From NCBI RefSeq assembly GCF_017357405.1, contig NZ_CP071597.1, forward strand, positions 310,001-374,000: a DNA stretch of 64,000 nucleotides, read 5' to 3'. Of the stretch, positions 25,616-35,230 are shown one piece after another. The DNA is from Halomontanus rarus (GTDB lineage: Archaea > Halobacteriota > Halobacteria > Halobacteriales > Natrialbaceae). The position numbers were made by a program, and so were the translations under genes. Positions within the stretch are counted from its first letter, which is position 1. Each line of letters starts with the position of its first letter. Under the pieces are notes generated by a model. It saw only the letters and a list, made by a program, of their open reading frames with translations, was not told the origin of the DNA and did not search any database.

Positions 25616-27373
25616 TCAGTAGCCCGAAACGGTACCGTCCTTTCGCGGTTCGGTCGCGCCGACCAACGTCTCGCCGCGACGACCCACGAACTGCGCGCCG
25701 CCGAAGAGCGCCGGCGCGAGAACCCGGATGTCGTGTCCCCTCCGTGCCAGCGCCGTCTGCGCCGGCAATCGCTCCTCGACGCCGAGCGTTCCGTCCTCTC
25801 GGTACCGCCACCGCGGTGCGTCGAGGGCGGCCTGCGGCGTTCGCCCGTAGTCGACGAGGTTCGACACGAGCTGGACGTGGCCCTGCGGTTGCATGTAGCC
25901 GCCCATGACGCCGAAGGCGGCCCACGTGTCCCGACTGTCTCCCGCAGTCTCCTCGCTCTCGCTCGTCTCCCCAGTCACTCTCTTCTCTTCGTCGACACCC
26001 AAATCTGGAAACCGACCGATCGCGGGAATCAGCGTGTGAAACGGCCGCTTGCCCGGCTCGAGGCTGTTGGGATGGTCCGGATCGAGCGAGAACGACGCGC
26101 CGCGGTTCTGGAGGGCGATGCCAGTATCGCCCGCCACGAGCCCGCTACCGAAGCCGGCGAACCGCGAGTTGATGTACGAGACGAGGTTTCCCTCCTCGTC
26201 GCCGACCGTGAGGAGGACGGTATCGCTATCTTCGGCGCGGGCGTTCGGGACGCCCCAGTCGGGATCCTGAATCGGCGTCTCGCCGATCGCCGACGCACGC
26301 ACGCCCGCGTACGACTTCGACGCGAGCGGCGGGCTCTCCTCGTACGCGGGATCGGTGATGTAGCGGTGGCCGTCGACGAACGCCAGCTTCGTCGCCTCGG
26401 CGAACGCGTGAACCCGCTCTGGCGAGTCGTAGGGGTGGTCCCCGGCGCCGATCTCCTCGGCGATGTTCAGCGCCTCGAGGGCGATCAGTCCTTGATTGTT
26501 CGGCGGCAGTTCGTAGATCTCGGCGCCGTTGTAGGTCGTGCTGACAGGATCGACGAACTCCGGTTTGAACTCCGCGAGGTCCTCGAGCGTCATGAGGCCA
26601 CCCTGCTCTCGAATCTCCGCGACGATCGCCTCGCCGATCTCGCCCTCGTAAACGACGTCGGCGCCCCGTTCGGCGACCTTCTGGAGGGATTCGCCCAGTC
26701 GCTCGAGCGTGACCGTTTGCCCGACCGTCGGAGCCTCGCTGTCGAAGAGGAACGCCTCTCGCGCGTGTTCGTCAGTAAACAACGTCTCCGCCCCCTGCCA
26801 GTGGGAGGCGATGACCTCCGAGACCGGGTACCCCTCGAGCGCGTAGCGGATCGCCGGCTCGAGCACCTCCGCGAGTGACTTCCGACCCAACTCCTCGACG
26901 GTCGCCTCCCAGCCGCGTGCGGTCCCCGGCACCGTCACGGTGTGTGGACCGAGAAACGGCATCTCCCACTCGAACTCGAGGTCGAGGTCGTCTTCGCTCG
27001 ACGCTCCGTCAGTGGCGTACCCGCGGGAGTCGGGGTAGTACGACGCTCGTTCGTCGGGGTCCGCGTCCTCGAGTGCCTCCCTGACGTTCTCGATCGTCGC
27101 GGCGGCGGGTGCGCCACCACAGGAGCGCATCGCTCCGACGTCGCCGTCGGCGGTCCGGTAGAGCGCGAAGACGTCGCCGCCGAGGCCGGTCGACGTCGGT
27201 TCGACGACGTTGAGCGCCGCCGCGGTCGCGACGGCGGCGTCGAACGCGTTCCCGCCCTCCCGAAGGACCGACAGTCCGGCCTCCGTCGCCAGCGGTTGGC
27301 TCGTCGCCACCATCCCTCGGTTGGCGTACACGGTCGAGCGTCTCGAGTCGAAGCGGTCGAGATCGGTGTCCAT
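25616..27373 (-). CDS. ggt: Gamma-glutamyltransferase
   Basis: This encodes 585 residues from the ATG at 27373 (MDTDLDRFDSRRSTVYANRG). The N-terminal MVATSQPLATEAGLSVLREG and GGNAFDAAVATAAALNVVEP, then STGLGGD, are classical GGT blocks. The autoprocessing site is at D-TVLLTVGDEEGN, where the Thr would become the N-terminal nucleophile of the small subunit, followed by SYINSRFAGFGSG and PGKRPFHTLIP. The enzyme cleaves or transfers gamma-glutamyl groups. No clear signal peptide is seen, so it may act in the cytosol; haloarchaea use gamma-glutamylcysteine instead of glutathione, a likely substrate. It is divergent from dinB. Confidence 0.92.
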   Translation of the reverse strand: MDTDLDRFDSRRSTVYANRGMVATSQPLATEAGLSVLREGGNAFDAAVATAAALNVVEPTSTGLGGDVFALYRTADGDVGAMRSCGGAPAAATIENVREALEDADPDERASYYPDSRGYATDGASSEDDLDLEFEWEMPFLGPHTVTVPGTARGWEATVEELGRKSLAEVLEPAIRYALEGYPVSEVIASHWQGAETLFTDEHAREAFLFDSEAPTVGQTVTLERLGESLQKVAERGADVVYEGEIGEAIVAEIREQGGLMTLEDLAEFKPEFVDPVSTTYNGAEIYELPPNNQGLIALEALNIAEEIGAGDHPYDSPERVHAFAEATKLAFVDGHRYITDPAYEESPPLASKSYAGVRASAIGETPIQDPDWGVPNARAEDSDTVLLTVGDEEGNLVSYINSRFAGFGSGLVAGDTGIALQNRGASFSLDPDHPNSLEPGKRPFHTLIPAIGRFPDLGVDEEKRVTGETSESEETAGDSRDTWAAFGVMGGYMQPQGHVQLVSNLVDYGRTPQAALDAPRWRYREDGTLGVEERLPAQTALARRGHDIRVLAPALFGGAQFVGRRGETLVGATEPRKDGTVSGY

Positions 27374-27598
27374 AGGAGTGACACCGACGGCGAACACCTA
27401 AAGTGCGGTCGTCCCGGCGACGCCCGCGACTGGTGGCTACGATCGACGCGCAGTGCGATCGATGTTCTCCCGTCGTCGGATACACGAACCGGCTCGATCG
27501 GGTTTTCGATTCGCGCGAGGACGACAGCGAATTTCGTCGCGAGTCGGTCACAACGTTCACAACGTCTCACTCCAAGTGGGAATTGACCACCGATCACC

Positions 27599-28963
27599 AT
27601 GCCAGACGGCACCCGGCTCCTCGGCATCGAAGACGACCGCGAGGACGACGAGGAGCGGATCGTCCTCCACGTCGACGCCGATTGCTTCTACGCCTCCTGC
27701 GAACGCCTCCGGGAACCGGACCTCCGCGGCGAACCCGTCGTCGTCGGGATGGGCTACGAGTCCGGCGAGACCACCGGAGCAGTCGCCACCGCGAGCTACG
27801 AGGCCCGCGCACACGGTGTCGAGAGCGCGCAGGCGATTTCGACGGCCCTCGAGCGTCTTCCACGGAGAGCGGAGTACGACCCCGACGCCGACTCGACGCA
27901 CACGCTCGAGGAGACCGGCCACTACCGTCCCGTCGACATGGACTACTACGAGTCGATCGCCGAGGAGGTACGAACGATCCTCCACGACTGCGCCGACGTC
28001 GTCCGTGAGGTGAGTATCGACGAGGCCTACCTCGACGTCACCAACCGCACCGACTGGACGGTCGCCGACGGCTTCGCCCGCCACGTCAAAGACCGCATTC
28101 GACGGGACGTCGGCGTCACCGTCAGCGTCGGCGTCGCCCCGACGATGAGCGCCGCGAAGATCGCCAGCGACTTCGACAAACCCGACGGCCTCACCGTCGT
28201 TCGCCCCGGCGAGGTCCGGGAGTTTCTCGCCCCGCTCGAGGTCGACCTCCTCCACGGCGTCGGGCCGGTCACCGCCAGAGCGCTGCGAGGGATGGGCCTC
28301 GAGACCGCGGGTGACGTCGCCGCGACTGATCCCGACCCGCTCGTCGAGGCGTTCGGCGAACGCGGCCGGGAACTGTACGACCGCGCCCGAGGGGACGACG
28401 ATCGCCGCGTCGAGCCGAAGGGCGAACCCAAGAGTTTCTCCCGGGAGTCGGCGTTCGCGTCGCCGGTCGAGGACCCCGATCCGAAGCGCGAACAGATCCG
28501 GACGCTGGCCGAGGCCGTCGCCGATCGCGCCCAACGCGAGGACGCGCTGTACCGGACCATCGGCGTGAAAGCCGTGACGCCGCCCTACGACGTCCACACC
28601 CGTGAGAACTCGCTTCCGGGTCCCGTCGACGAACCCGACCTCGTCGAGGAGATTGCCCTCGAGTTGTTCGAAGAGTTCGAACCCGAACCGGTTCGAAAGC
28701 TGGGCGTCCGCATCGCCAACCTCGAGTTCGCCGCCGGCGATCAGACTAGTCTCGAGGGGTGGGACAGTCCAGCGGTTGGGTCTGGGGCCTCGAGTTCCGA
28801 AACAGCCGAAGCCGCTGAAGCCGCCGAAGCCGACGAAACCGACGAAACAGCCGAAACCGTCGAAACCGAGGAGACGAACTCGGAACCGGTCGCAGACGCC
28901 GATTGCCACCCTCGAAAACGAGAACACATCAGCGGACAGACCTCCCTGACGGACTTTTCGTGA
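27599..28963 (+). CDS. dinB: DNA polymerase IV (Y family)
   Basis: This encodes 454 residues. HVDADCFYASCERLREP holds the first catalytic Asp and steric-gate-like Phe/Tyr. REVSIDEAYLDVT holds the catalytic Asp-Glu pair. VSVGVAPTMSAAKIASDFDK and LHGVGPVTARALRGMGLE (HhH thumb) follow, then the little-finger domain at ~280-375. The last ~70 residues are a low-complexity Ala/Glu/Thr linker ending in ISGQTSLTDF, a PCNA-binding (PIP-box-like) peptide. Y-family polymerases carry out translesion synthesis. An acidic N-terminal extension of ~20 residues is usual in haloarchaea. The gene is monocistronic with a ~225-base divergent upstream region. Confidence 0.93.
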   Translation: MPDGTRLLGIEDDREDDEERIVLHVDADCFYASCERLREPDLRGEPVVVGMGYESGETTGAVATASYEARAHGVESAQAISTALERLPRRAEYDPDADSTHTLEETGHYRPVDMDYYESIAEEVRTILHDCADVVREVSIDEAYLDVTNRTDWTVADGFARHVKDRIRRDVGVTVSVGVAPTMSAAKIASDFDKPDGLTVVRPGEVREFLAPLEVDLLHGVGPVTARALRGMGLETAGDVAATDPDPLVEAFGERGRELYDRARGDDDRRVEPKGEPKSFSRESAFASPVEDPDPKREQIRTLAEAVADRAQREDALYRTIGVKAVTPPYDVHTRENSLPGPVDEPDLVEEIALELFEEFEPEPVRKLGVRIANLEFAAGDQTSLEGWDSPAVGSGASSSETAEAAEAAEADETDETAETVETEETNSEPVADADCHPRKREHISGQTSLTDFS

Positions 28964-29111
28964 ACTTCGACTTCGGATTCGGCCGAAATAGCCAACTGCC
29001 TCGAGTGAGGAACGGAGAGCGGGGAAGGGACAGGAACAGTGAAATTATACGTACTCGAACACATACTCAGCAGTAAGCCGTCTATCCCCCGACACAACTG
29101 AACGATCTTCC

Positions 29112-30374
29112 ATGACTGAGGACTTCTACGACCTTCTCGACGTGCCGACCGACGCCTCCCAGGACGACATCAAGCAGGCGTTTCGCGATCAGGTTCGGAT
29201 CTACCACCCGGATCTGAACGACGACGACCGCGCGCAGGCGCAGTTTACGGCACTCAAGAAAGCCTACGACATCCTCGGCGATCCGGTCGAGCGCCAAGCA
29301 TACGACCGCCTCGGCCACGAAGATTACGTGGCCAAGCGGACCAAAGGGCTCCCCTCGCCGGATCTGTGGAAGGACAAGAGCACAAGTTCCAATTCTAGTT
29401 CCAGTTCCAGTTCCAGTTCTAGTTCAACCGCCACTTCAACGTCACGCTCGTCGAGTTCGTCCTCCCGGTCGACGAAGTCGACCACCGGGTCGTCGACGGC
29501 GGATACTGCCGACTCCAGTACCGGCACCACCAGTGCCGGGACGACGAACTCGAGCGGGGCGTCCCATTCGCGTTCGAACTCGAGTACCACCGGGTCAGAT
29601 ACCGGTAATACGGCGACGGGAACGACGGACGGCGGGACGGCAACTGCTGGTGCCAGTCGATCCGGTCACTCCGGAGCAGGGTCTCGATCGACCGTCTCCG
29701 GGAACCCGGTCGCCCGGTGGTGGCGCAGGCAGAACTTCGCCTGGCCGCTGATCTGGCTCGCCGCGCTGACCTACCTCGCCGGCCTCGGCCAGTTCGCGGT
29801 CACGAACGATGCCGCGCTCCGGTCACTCGGCGACGAACTGAGCGCGATCGGCGCCGATCCGACCGCCCTCTGGGACACGCTCTCGGGCGGTCGCCACGGC
29901 ATCGAGACGATCGTCGGGTTCGTCTCTTCGGTCGAACCCCTCAAGCCACCGCTCCCGATCGAGCAGTGGTACGGGCTCCTCGCCGGTCTCGTCGCGGTCG
30001 CCCTGATCGTACTCCTCGGTGCTCGACTCGCCTGGCGAGACCAGACGTGGGGCGCGGTGTCGATCGACGAGACGATCGTCCTCGCGGTCGCGCTCGGGGT
30101 CTCGAGTACGCTCTTCGGCGGGCCGTTACTCGCGGGCGCGCTGCTCATGCCCGTGCTGTTCGGGGTGATCGTCCACCGGACCCGACAGCTTCCCGGCTGG
30201 TCGCCGTCGTACCTGTTCGTGCTCGCGGTCAGTGCGCCGGGGCTCGCACTCGCCGTGAACGCGGCCGGCTACGCGTCGCTGCCGAGCGATCTCCTCGCCT
30301 ACGTCGTCGTCCCGCTACTCGGCGCGTTCGGCCTCCCGCTGCGGGCGTCGATCAGGAAGCGGTTCGGCCGGTAG
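29112..30374 (+). CDS. Membrane-bound DnaJ-domain protein
   Basis: This encodes 420 residues. Residues 1-75 form a J domain with the HPD triad (RIYHPDLN) and KKAYDILGDPVERQAYDRL. A Ser/Thr-rich linker (~85-200) begins with a (SS)n tract encoded by hexamer repeats. The C-terminal ~200 residues contain five or six hydrophobic segments (FAWPLIWLAALTYLAGLGQF, YGLLAGLVAVALIVLLGARL, LPGWSPSYLFVLAVSAPGLA). There is no G/F region or zinc domain, so it is a type III J protein, likely recruiting DnaK to the membrane. The linker serines may be modified or simply flexible. No partner gene is adjacent. Confidence 0.85.
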   Translation: MTEDFYDLLDVPTDASQDDIKQAFRDQVRIYHPDLNDDDRAQAQFTALKKAYDILGDPVERQAYDRLGHEDYVAKRTKGLPSPDLWKDKSTSSNSSSSSSSSSSSTATSTSRSSSSSSRSTKSTTGSSTADTADSSTGTTSAGTTNSSGASHSRSNSSTTGSDTGNTATGTTDGGTATAGASRSGHSGAGSRSTVSGNPVARWWRRQNFAWPLIWLAALTYLAGLGQFAVTNDAALRSLGDELSAIGADPTALWDTLSGGRHGIETIVGFVSSVEPLKPPLPIEQWYGLLAGLVAVALIVLLGARLAWRDQTWGAVSIDETIVLAVALGVSSTLFGGPLLAGALLMPVLFGVIVHRTRQLPGWSPSYLFVLAVSAPGLALAVNAAGYASLPSDLLAYVVVPLLGAFGLPLRASIRKRFGR

Positions 30375-30512
30375 CGATCTCGGTTCGTCGGTTTCTCGCG
30401 ACCGATCACTTCGCGTGCGTACTGAACGTGACCGCGAGTCACTCGGTTAATCAAAAAAACAGACTCTGTAAATATGTTACCGTCTTAACCGCTCTCGACA
30501 CCGACCAGTGGT

Positions 30513-30827
30513 ATGTCAAAACTCGATGGATTCTTCCGATCGATCGCAAATGCGCAGCGGCGTCGATTGTTAGTCCACATGCTCTCTCACAATCCGGAAG
30601 ACGAATCGAAGGTCTATACCGGCGATATCGAAAAGAGTGACGAGGAGTTGTCTATCCTTCTCGTGCAGATGGAACAAACACACCTTCCCCTGTTGGAAGA
30701 TTACGGATTCATCAACTGGGATCGGAAAAATCACGAGGTGACGAAAGGGCCGCAATTCGACGAAATCAGACCGCTCTTGGAGATGATTGTGAACCACCGG
30801 GACGAACTCCCCGATAACTGGTTGTAG
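30513..30827 (+). CDS. DUF7344-type winged-helix protein
   Basis: This encodes 104 residues. MSKLDGFFRSIANAQRRRLL, VQMEQTHLPLLEDYGFINWD and FDEIRPLLEMIVNHRDELP match the single winged-helix DUF7344 family, which is expanded in haloarchaea and thought to regulate transcription. It is more AT-rich than neighbouring genes and uses less biased codons, so it may be a recent arrival. The upstream 30440-30490 region is AT-rich (TCAAAAAAACAG, AAATATGTTACC) and should contain its promoter. A longer protein built on two copies of this domain occurs at 48931. Confidence 0.75.
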   Translation: MSKLDGFFRSIANAQRRRLLVHMLSHNPEDESKVYTGDIEKSDEELSILLVQMEQTHLPLLEDYGFINWDRKNHEVTKGPQFDEIRPLLEMIVNHRDELPDNWL

Positions 30828-30974
30828 TCTCGTCAGGCGAGTAGGATGCGGGTGTGCTTGCTCTTCGATGAGGACGATCCAACTCGGACGGTACGTGCCA
30901 CAAATTCACACCGCTCGTCCAATACTGCTGTATACAGATCTACGAAGCCCACTAATCGACTCGTCGGTGAATCC

Positions 30975-31613
30975 TCATCCGACCAACGTCGCAACGCCTT
31001 TCGTCTGGCGATAATCCGAGTTCAAGATCGCCTCGAGCGAGGAGGCGATTCGCTCCCGGTCGCCGTCGACCCACTCGGACGGATCGCGGATCGGGACGAC
31101 CATGAACCCGCGCCCGCGGATGTCCAGACCGTGGAGGGCGGCCATGTCGAGGTGATCTTCGAATCGGTGGCGCTGGGTCGTGTACTCTCTCAGGATGTGA
31201 TCGGTCGCGCGCTCGCCCACCGGAACGAGGATGTGAGCGTTGATCGCCCGGAGTTCGGCGTCGAAGTACCGTTCGAGCTCGGCGTACTCCGCGTCCGTCG
31301 GTGGTCGGCCGTTCTCGAGAGTACACATGTGAATGTAACTCCAAAAGCAGTTCTCGAGGAGCGGCTCGTCCGTCGGCCCGCTCGCGAAGCCGAGCGTTCG
31401 AGCGACGTCCTGAACCGCCTCGCCGGATCGGGTTTCGGTGAACGGGACGCCGGTCGTCGCGCCGCCGTGGACGCCGGGATGGTCGCCGACGAACTGAAAG
31501 TCCGCGTTCGCGTCACCGTAGCCGAAGACGGCCGGGTGGCTCCCGGGATCGTTGCGTTCGAAGGGAGGGCGCATTCCGAACGGGTTGCTCGTCCGATCAG
31601 TGACGTTTTTCAC
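30975..31613 (-). CDS. Uracil-DNA glycosylase superfamily protein
   Basis: This encodes 212 residues from a GTG at 31613 (upstream Met positions add non-conserved sequence). FQFVGDHPGVHGGATTGVPF corresponds to motif 1 of the UDG superfamily (G-x-x-P-G...G-x-PF). ENCFWSYIHMCTLENGRPPT and INAHILVPVGERATDHILRE follow the family order. RDPSEW occupies the place of the usual HPS/HPSP motif 2. No four-Cys iron-sulfur set is present, unlike family 4/5 enzymes. It probably excises a damaged base or belongs to a divergent clade. It is monocistronic. Confidence 0.75.
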   Translation of the reverse strand: MKNVTDRTSNPFGMRPPFERNDPGSHPAVFGYGDANADFQFVGDHPGVHGGATTGVPFTETRSGEAVQDVARTLGFASGPTDEPLLENCFWSYIHMCTLENGRPPTDAEYAELERYFDAELRAINAHILVPVGERATDHILREYTTQRHRFEDHLDMAALHGLDIRGRGFMVVPIRDPSEWVDGDRERIASSLEAILNSDYRQTKGVATLVG

Positions 31614-31724
31614 GCCTCGGGGTAGGCGACTGGGTACTATAATGACCACGATTCGGCGATTCCGTCGGCGTCCGAGCGTGTTCGAACGAAACTCGCCGCC
31701 CCCGATTCCGTTTACGCCTCCCGA

Positions 31725-32399
31725 CTACTTCGGCGGCTCCGTATCGTACGGTGTTTCGTCGATGACGATCGTCGAGTGGATCAGCGAGGCCAGCCCTCGT
31801 CGAAGCCGCTGGGAAACCGCCGAATCGGAGACCTCGAGCGTGTCGCCGAGCTCGACGAGCGTCGTCTTTCGCGGGACGTCGAAGTAGCCGTTCTCGTAGG
31901 CGGCGAGAACGAGTTCCCGCTGGGCGTCCGTCAGGCCGAACCGCGGCGTCGTGTCGGGACTGACCGCTTCGTGTAATTGGACGAGTTCGATCGAAATATC
32001 TCGGTCGACGCAGGTCGCGTAAAACGACGACAGGTCCTCGTAGGAGGGAAATCGCAGTCTGAACGTCCACCGGTCGGCGGTGCCGACGGCACCCGTCACG
32101 ATCGCACTCGCGTCCCGGATCGAGGCGAGAAGTCCGTTCACCGAGTCGTGCCACTCGAGTCGAACGAGCGTGTAGTCGTCGACTTCGTCGACGAGTTCGG
32201 TCGAAACGAGCGAAGAAACCGACTGCAGTGCGTCGAGTACTCCACCGAGAACACCGCTGGGAACCCAGAGGTACGGAATCACTTCTTCGCTCGTCGGAAC
32301 GGTCGTTTCGACGCTCACTCTGGCCTCGGAATCGACCTCGAGAAGCGAACCGAGTGGAAACTCTGACGCCGGGACCGCCACACTCGCGATCACACTCAT
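31725..32399 (-). CDS. HTH_10 (Bat-like) transcriptional regulator
   Basis: This encodes 224 residues. Residues ~1-150 form the bacterio-opsin-activator coupling domain (ASVAVPASEFPLGSLLEVDS, DYTLVRLEWHDSVNGLLAS, WTFRLRFPSYEDLSSFYATC). Residues ~160-215 are the HTH_10 DNA-binding domain (LTDAQRELVLAAYENGYFDV, LGDTLEVSDSAVSQRLRRGL). It lacks an upstream PAS or GAF sensor, so any signal must be sensed by the coupling domain or by partners. It lies in a minus-strand cluster of three regulators. The target is unknown; an upstream TATA-like ACTATCGAAG region lies near 32460. Confidence 0.88.
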   Translation of the reverse strand: MSVIASVAVPASEFPLGSLLEVDSEARVSVETTVPTSEEVIPYLWVPSGVLGGVLDALQSVSSLVSTELVDEVDDYTLVRLEWHDSVNGLLASIRDASAIVTGAVGTADRWTFRLRFPSYEDLSSFYATCVDRDISIELVQLHEAVSPDTTPRFGLTDAQRELVLAAYENGYFDVPRKTTLVELGDTLEVSDSAVSQRLRRGLASLIHSTIVIDETPYDTEPPK

Positions 32400-32638
32400 T
32401 TCGAATACTCCTCCGTTCGACGGGTAGTTCGGTCCCAGTGCGAAGAACGTTCCTGTATAACTTCGATAGTTGTCAATTCGTGCATCGGTAGGCCTCGAGC
32501 TCGAGAATCCATGCGGGGAGGTCCAGTTGGATATCTCCCGTATACTGTAAGAATGGATAGCTTAGATATCGAAGTGCTTTATATCGGATTGCGTACTGTC
32601 TGCGTTCCCGAGACAGATTCCAATCGACGAACCTCTTC

Positions 32639-33091
32639 CTAGGAGTTCGAATTCGAGTCCGAGTCCGAACCCGAATCCGAGTCCAAATGCGACGCCGACC
32701 GCTGCTCCGCTCGCAACAGCATAACGGAGACACGACCGACAGCGTCGAAATCTTTCAACCGATAGACGAGTTCCCGAATCCGTTCGGCCGAACCGTGACA
32801 GAACACCGTCTCGAGACACCACTCGCCGTGATGGACGTGGCAGGTCGTATCGATTTCCGACTGAAACTCGTGTTGGAGGTCGTGGAGCGTCTCGATGATT
32901 TCGTCGTGTTCGTAGTCGAAGACCACGGTCGCGGCGACGGTACCGCTGGCTTGCTCCAGCCGATGGTGTGATTCGACGTACTCCTGGATCGCCTCGCGCA
33001 AGGCTCGCGAACGGGAGTCTATCCCCTCGGCCTGCCAGGTGTGGTCGAACTCCTCGAGCATCGCTTCGGGAACGTTCAGACTCGTTCGCAT
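32639..33091 (-). CDS. NikR-like CopG-family metal-responsive regulator
   Basis: This encodes 150 residues. The N-terminal ribbon-helix-helix reads MRTSLNVPEAMLEEFDHTW and SRSRALREAIQEYVESH. It is followed by an ACT-like regulatory domain with the metal-binding segment TCHVHHGEWCLETVFCHG. Compared with the H-x-H-x5-C nickel site of classical NikR, the spacing here is one residue shorter (HVHHGEWC). The C-terminal tail DSDSGSDSDSNSNS is encoded by hexanucleotide repeats. NikR represses nickel uptake genes in many prokaryotes; no nickel transporter is adjacent here, so the target and metal remain open. Confidence 0.8.
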   Translation of the reverse strand: MRTSLNVPEAMLEEFDHTWQAEGIDSRSRALREAIQEYVESHHRLEQASGTVAATVVFDYEHDEIIETLHDLQHEFQSEIDTTCHVHHGEWCLETVFCHGSAERIRELVYRLKDFDAVGRVSVMLLRAEQRSASHLDSDSGSDSDSNSNS

Positions 33092-33190
33092 TTCTGTCTC
33101 ACCGTTCGGGGGGCAGAGTGAAAGCTTGCGGGATGGCCGAGTCCGAGTTAGGAACGACGATGGGACGACCGTACTCGGTCTCGGTCGTTC

Positions 33191-33781
33191 TCAGGCGGAC
33201 TCGGTGAGACTCGCGTACTGGTCTTCGAACGTCGAGCGGCAGGTCGGACAACAGAAATGATACAGATCGCCGTCGAGTCGCAGCGAGACGCCCTCGGTGG
33301 TGACCCTGTTCGAACACTCGTCGCAGGTGAGCGTGAGTTCGGCGCTCCCGATCGTCGGCGCCCAGTTGTGTTCGTCGACGAGATGAACGCGGTAGGATTC
33401 GACGAGTTCGAGGTCGATGCCCTCGCTGAGGACGGCTTGGACCTGATCCGTTGGAATCGTCCCGATCGCGAGGAGCCTGGCGTCAGCGGTCGTGAAGACG
33501 TGTTCGATCTGATCGATTGCAGCGAACCGATCGGCGAGGCGATCGTCGGTCGCCGCCTGGAGTTCGACGTCGATGAGTAGTTCCACCCCGTCAGTAAACG
33601 TCGTCCGGTCTAAATCGACGGTGAACCCGTCGATAACACCGATTTCGCCCAGTCGGTCGATCCGATCGGAGACGGTCGGGGCCGAGACGTCGACTCTCTC
33701 TGCGATGTCACTGTACGGGCGGCGAGCGTCCTCGACGAGGAGGCGGAGGATCTCGAGGTCCGTTTCATCCAAGGTTCGCAT
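33191..33781 (-). CDS. Lrp/AsnC regulator with C-terminal TRASH metal-binding domain
   Basis: This encodes 196 residues from the ATG at 33781. Residues 1-60 form the AsnC-type helix-turn-helix (LDETDLEILRLLVEDARRPY, VSAPTVSDRIDRLGEIG). Residues ~65-135 form the effector domain. Residues ~150-190 hold CDECSNRV...YHFCCPTCRSTFEDQY, a TRASH-type cysteine cluster (CxxC...CCxxC). In Halobacterium a regulator of this architecture controls copper efflux, so copper or related metal sensing is the best guess. It is divergent from the iron alcohol dehydrogenase with ~180 bases between, and could control it. A NikR-like gene follows on the same strand. Confidence 0.88.
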   Translation of the reverse strand: MRTLDETDLEILRLLVEDARRPYSDIAERVDVSAPTVSDRIDRLGEIGVIDGFTVDLDRTTFTDGVELLIDVELQAATDDRLADRFAAIDQIEHVFTTADARLLAIGTIPTDQVQAVLSEGIDLELVESYRVHLVDEHNWAPTIGSAELTLTCDECSNRVTTEGVSLRLDGDLYHFCCPTCRSTFEDQYASLTESA

Positions 33782-33963
33782 GACTACAACTTGGAGAGAC
33801 GGTGATTTACAATTTTCGACAACAGTTTTCCAATGAACGTCGCGGAAACCGCCGTGAGCGTCACCGCCGGAGACCACTCGCCGACATCCGAACGTGGTCT
33901 CTCTGCACGACGTCGCCGCCACCGTCCTGTACACTTTTATCGTTGCCCGCCGCTCGTTCGAGC

Positions 33964-35157
33964 ATGTTCGACGGTATCGGTTCGATGGACGACGTGTACA
34001 GCGTACGGAGCCCGAACGACGTTCGATACGGCATGGGTGCGGTGAACGAACTCGAGGCGTTCGTCGGCGAGCGGGGCTACGAGTCGGCGCTCGTCGTCAC
34101 GGACGCGGACATCGTCGGGGCGGGGGCAGCCGATCCCGTCTTCGATGTCCTGGAGGACGCAGACGTCGACGTCACGACCTTCGACGGGGTGAAACCGGAG
34201 CCGAAACTCGGGATGGCCGAGTCCGCTGCGGCCGCACTCGAGTCGGCCGACGCGGACTTCGTCGTCGGTCTCGGCGGCGGCAGTTGTATGGACACGGCCA
34301 AACTCGCCGGCGTCCTCACGGAACACGACGTTCCGGTCCGGGACCTGCTCGGAATGGGGAACGTCCCGGGAGCCGGTCGACCGACGGTACTGGTCCCGAC
34401 AACCGCCGGAACCGGTAGCGAAGTGACCCACATCGGCGTCTTCGCCGACGAGGCCGACGAGGACAACAAGAAGGTCGTCTACTCCGAGCACCTCTTCGGC
34501 GAACTCGCGCTCGTCGACCCCGAACTCACGCGCTCTCTTCCGGCAGGGATCGCCGCGGCGACCGGCATGGACGCGCTGAGTCACGCCGTCGAGGCCTACG
34601 TCTCGACGCTCCGGACGCCGTTTACCGATACGCTCGCCCGTCGAGCGATTGAGTTGATCGGCGAGAGCCTCCGGGAAGCGGTCCACCAGGGAGCGCACAA
34701 TGACGATGCACGCTACCGAATGAGCCTCGCTGCGACGATGGCGGGTCAGGCGTTCGTCAACTCCGGACTCGGTGCGGTGCACGCGCTCACGTACCCGCTG
34801 GGCGTCGAGTACGGCATCGGTCACGGTCGCGCCAACGCGGTCTTGCTCCCCCACGTGATGCGCTACAACGCGCCCGCCGAGCCGGAGCGGCTCGCCGACG
34901 TCGCGCGACTTCTCGGCGTCCGCGAACGCGATGACGAAACGACGCTCGAGCTGGCCCGCCGAGGAGCCGACGCGGTCGCCGCGCTCAACGACGATATCGG
35001 GATTCCGAACCACATCTCCGAACTCGGCGACATCGACGAGAGCGAGTTCGAGGGCTTCGCCGATGTGGCGTTCGAACACTCCCAGCACAACGTCGACCGG
35101 AACCCGCGAGCGATGGATCGAGACGACGTGATCGGGGTGTTCGAAGCGGCGTACTGA
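33964..35157 (+). CDS. Iron-containing alcohol dehydrogenase
   Basis: This encodes 397 residues from the ATG at 33964; the longer frame to 33802 crosses the promoter of the divergent regulator. The NAD(P)-binding GLGGGSCMDTAK and PTTAGTGSEVT blocks are present. The metal ligands fit the family: Asp and His in ATGMDALSHAVEAYVS, His in GLGAVHALTYPLG and His in YGIGHGRANAVLLPHVM. It interconverts alcohols and aldehydes or ketones in the cytosol; the substrate cannot be read from the sequence. A TATA-like CTTTTATCG lies ~30 bases upstream. The adjacent metal-sensing Lrp-TRASH regulator makes metal-linked control plausible. Confidence 0.92.
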   Translation: MFDGIGSMDDVYSVRSPNDVRYGMGAVNELEAFVGERGYESALVVTDADIVGAGAADPVFDVLEDADVDVTTFDGVKPEPKLGMAESAAAALESADADFVVGLGGGSCMDTAKLAGVLTEHDVPVRDLLGMGNVPGAGRPTVLVPTTAGTGSEVTHIGVFADEADEDNKKVVYSEHLFGELALVDPELTRSLPAGIAAATGMDALSHAVEAYVSTLRTPFTDTLARRAIELIGESLREAVHQGAHNDDARYRMSLAATMAGQAFVNSGLGAVHALTYPLGVEYGIGHGRANAVLLPHVMRYNAPAEPERLADVARLLGVRERDDETTLELARRGADAVAALNDDIGIPNHISELGDIDESEFEGFADVAFEHSQHNVDRNPRAMDRDDVIGVFEAAY

Positions 35158-35230
35158 CCCGCAGGCTCTACCCGTTACCGTCGTTAGCGACCGGTGCTCC
35201 CGACCGCGTCGACTGCAATCGGACTCGAGT

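Noticed and set aside
27557..28927. 456-codon minus-strand frame over dinB
   Set aside because: It is a shadow; Y-family polymerase motifs are on the plus strand.
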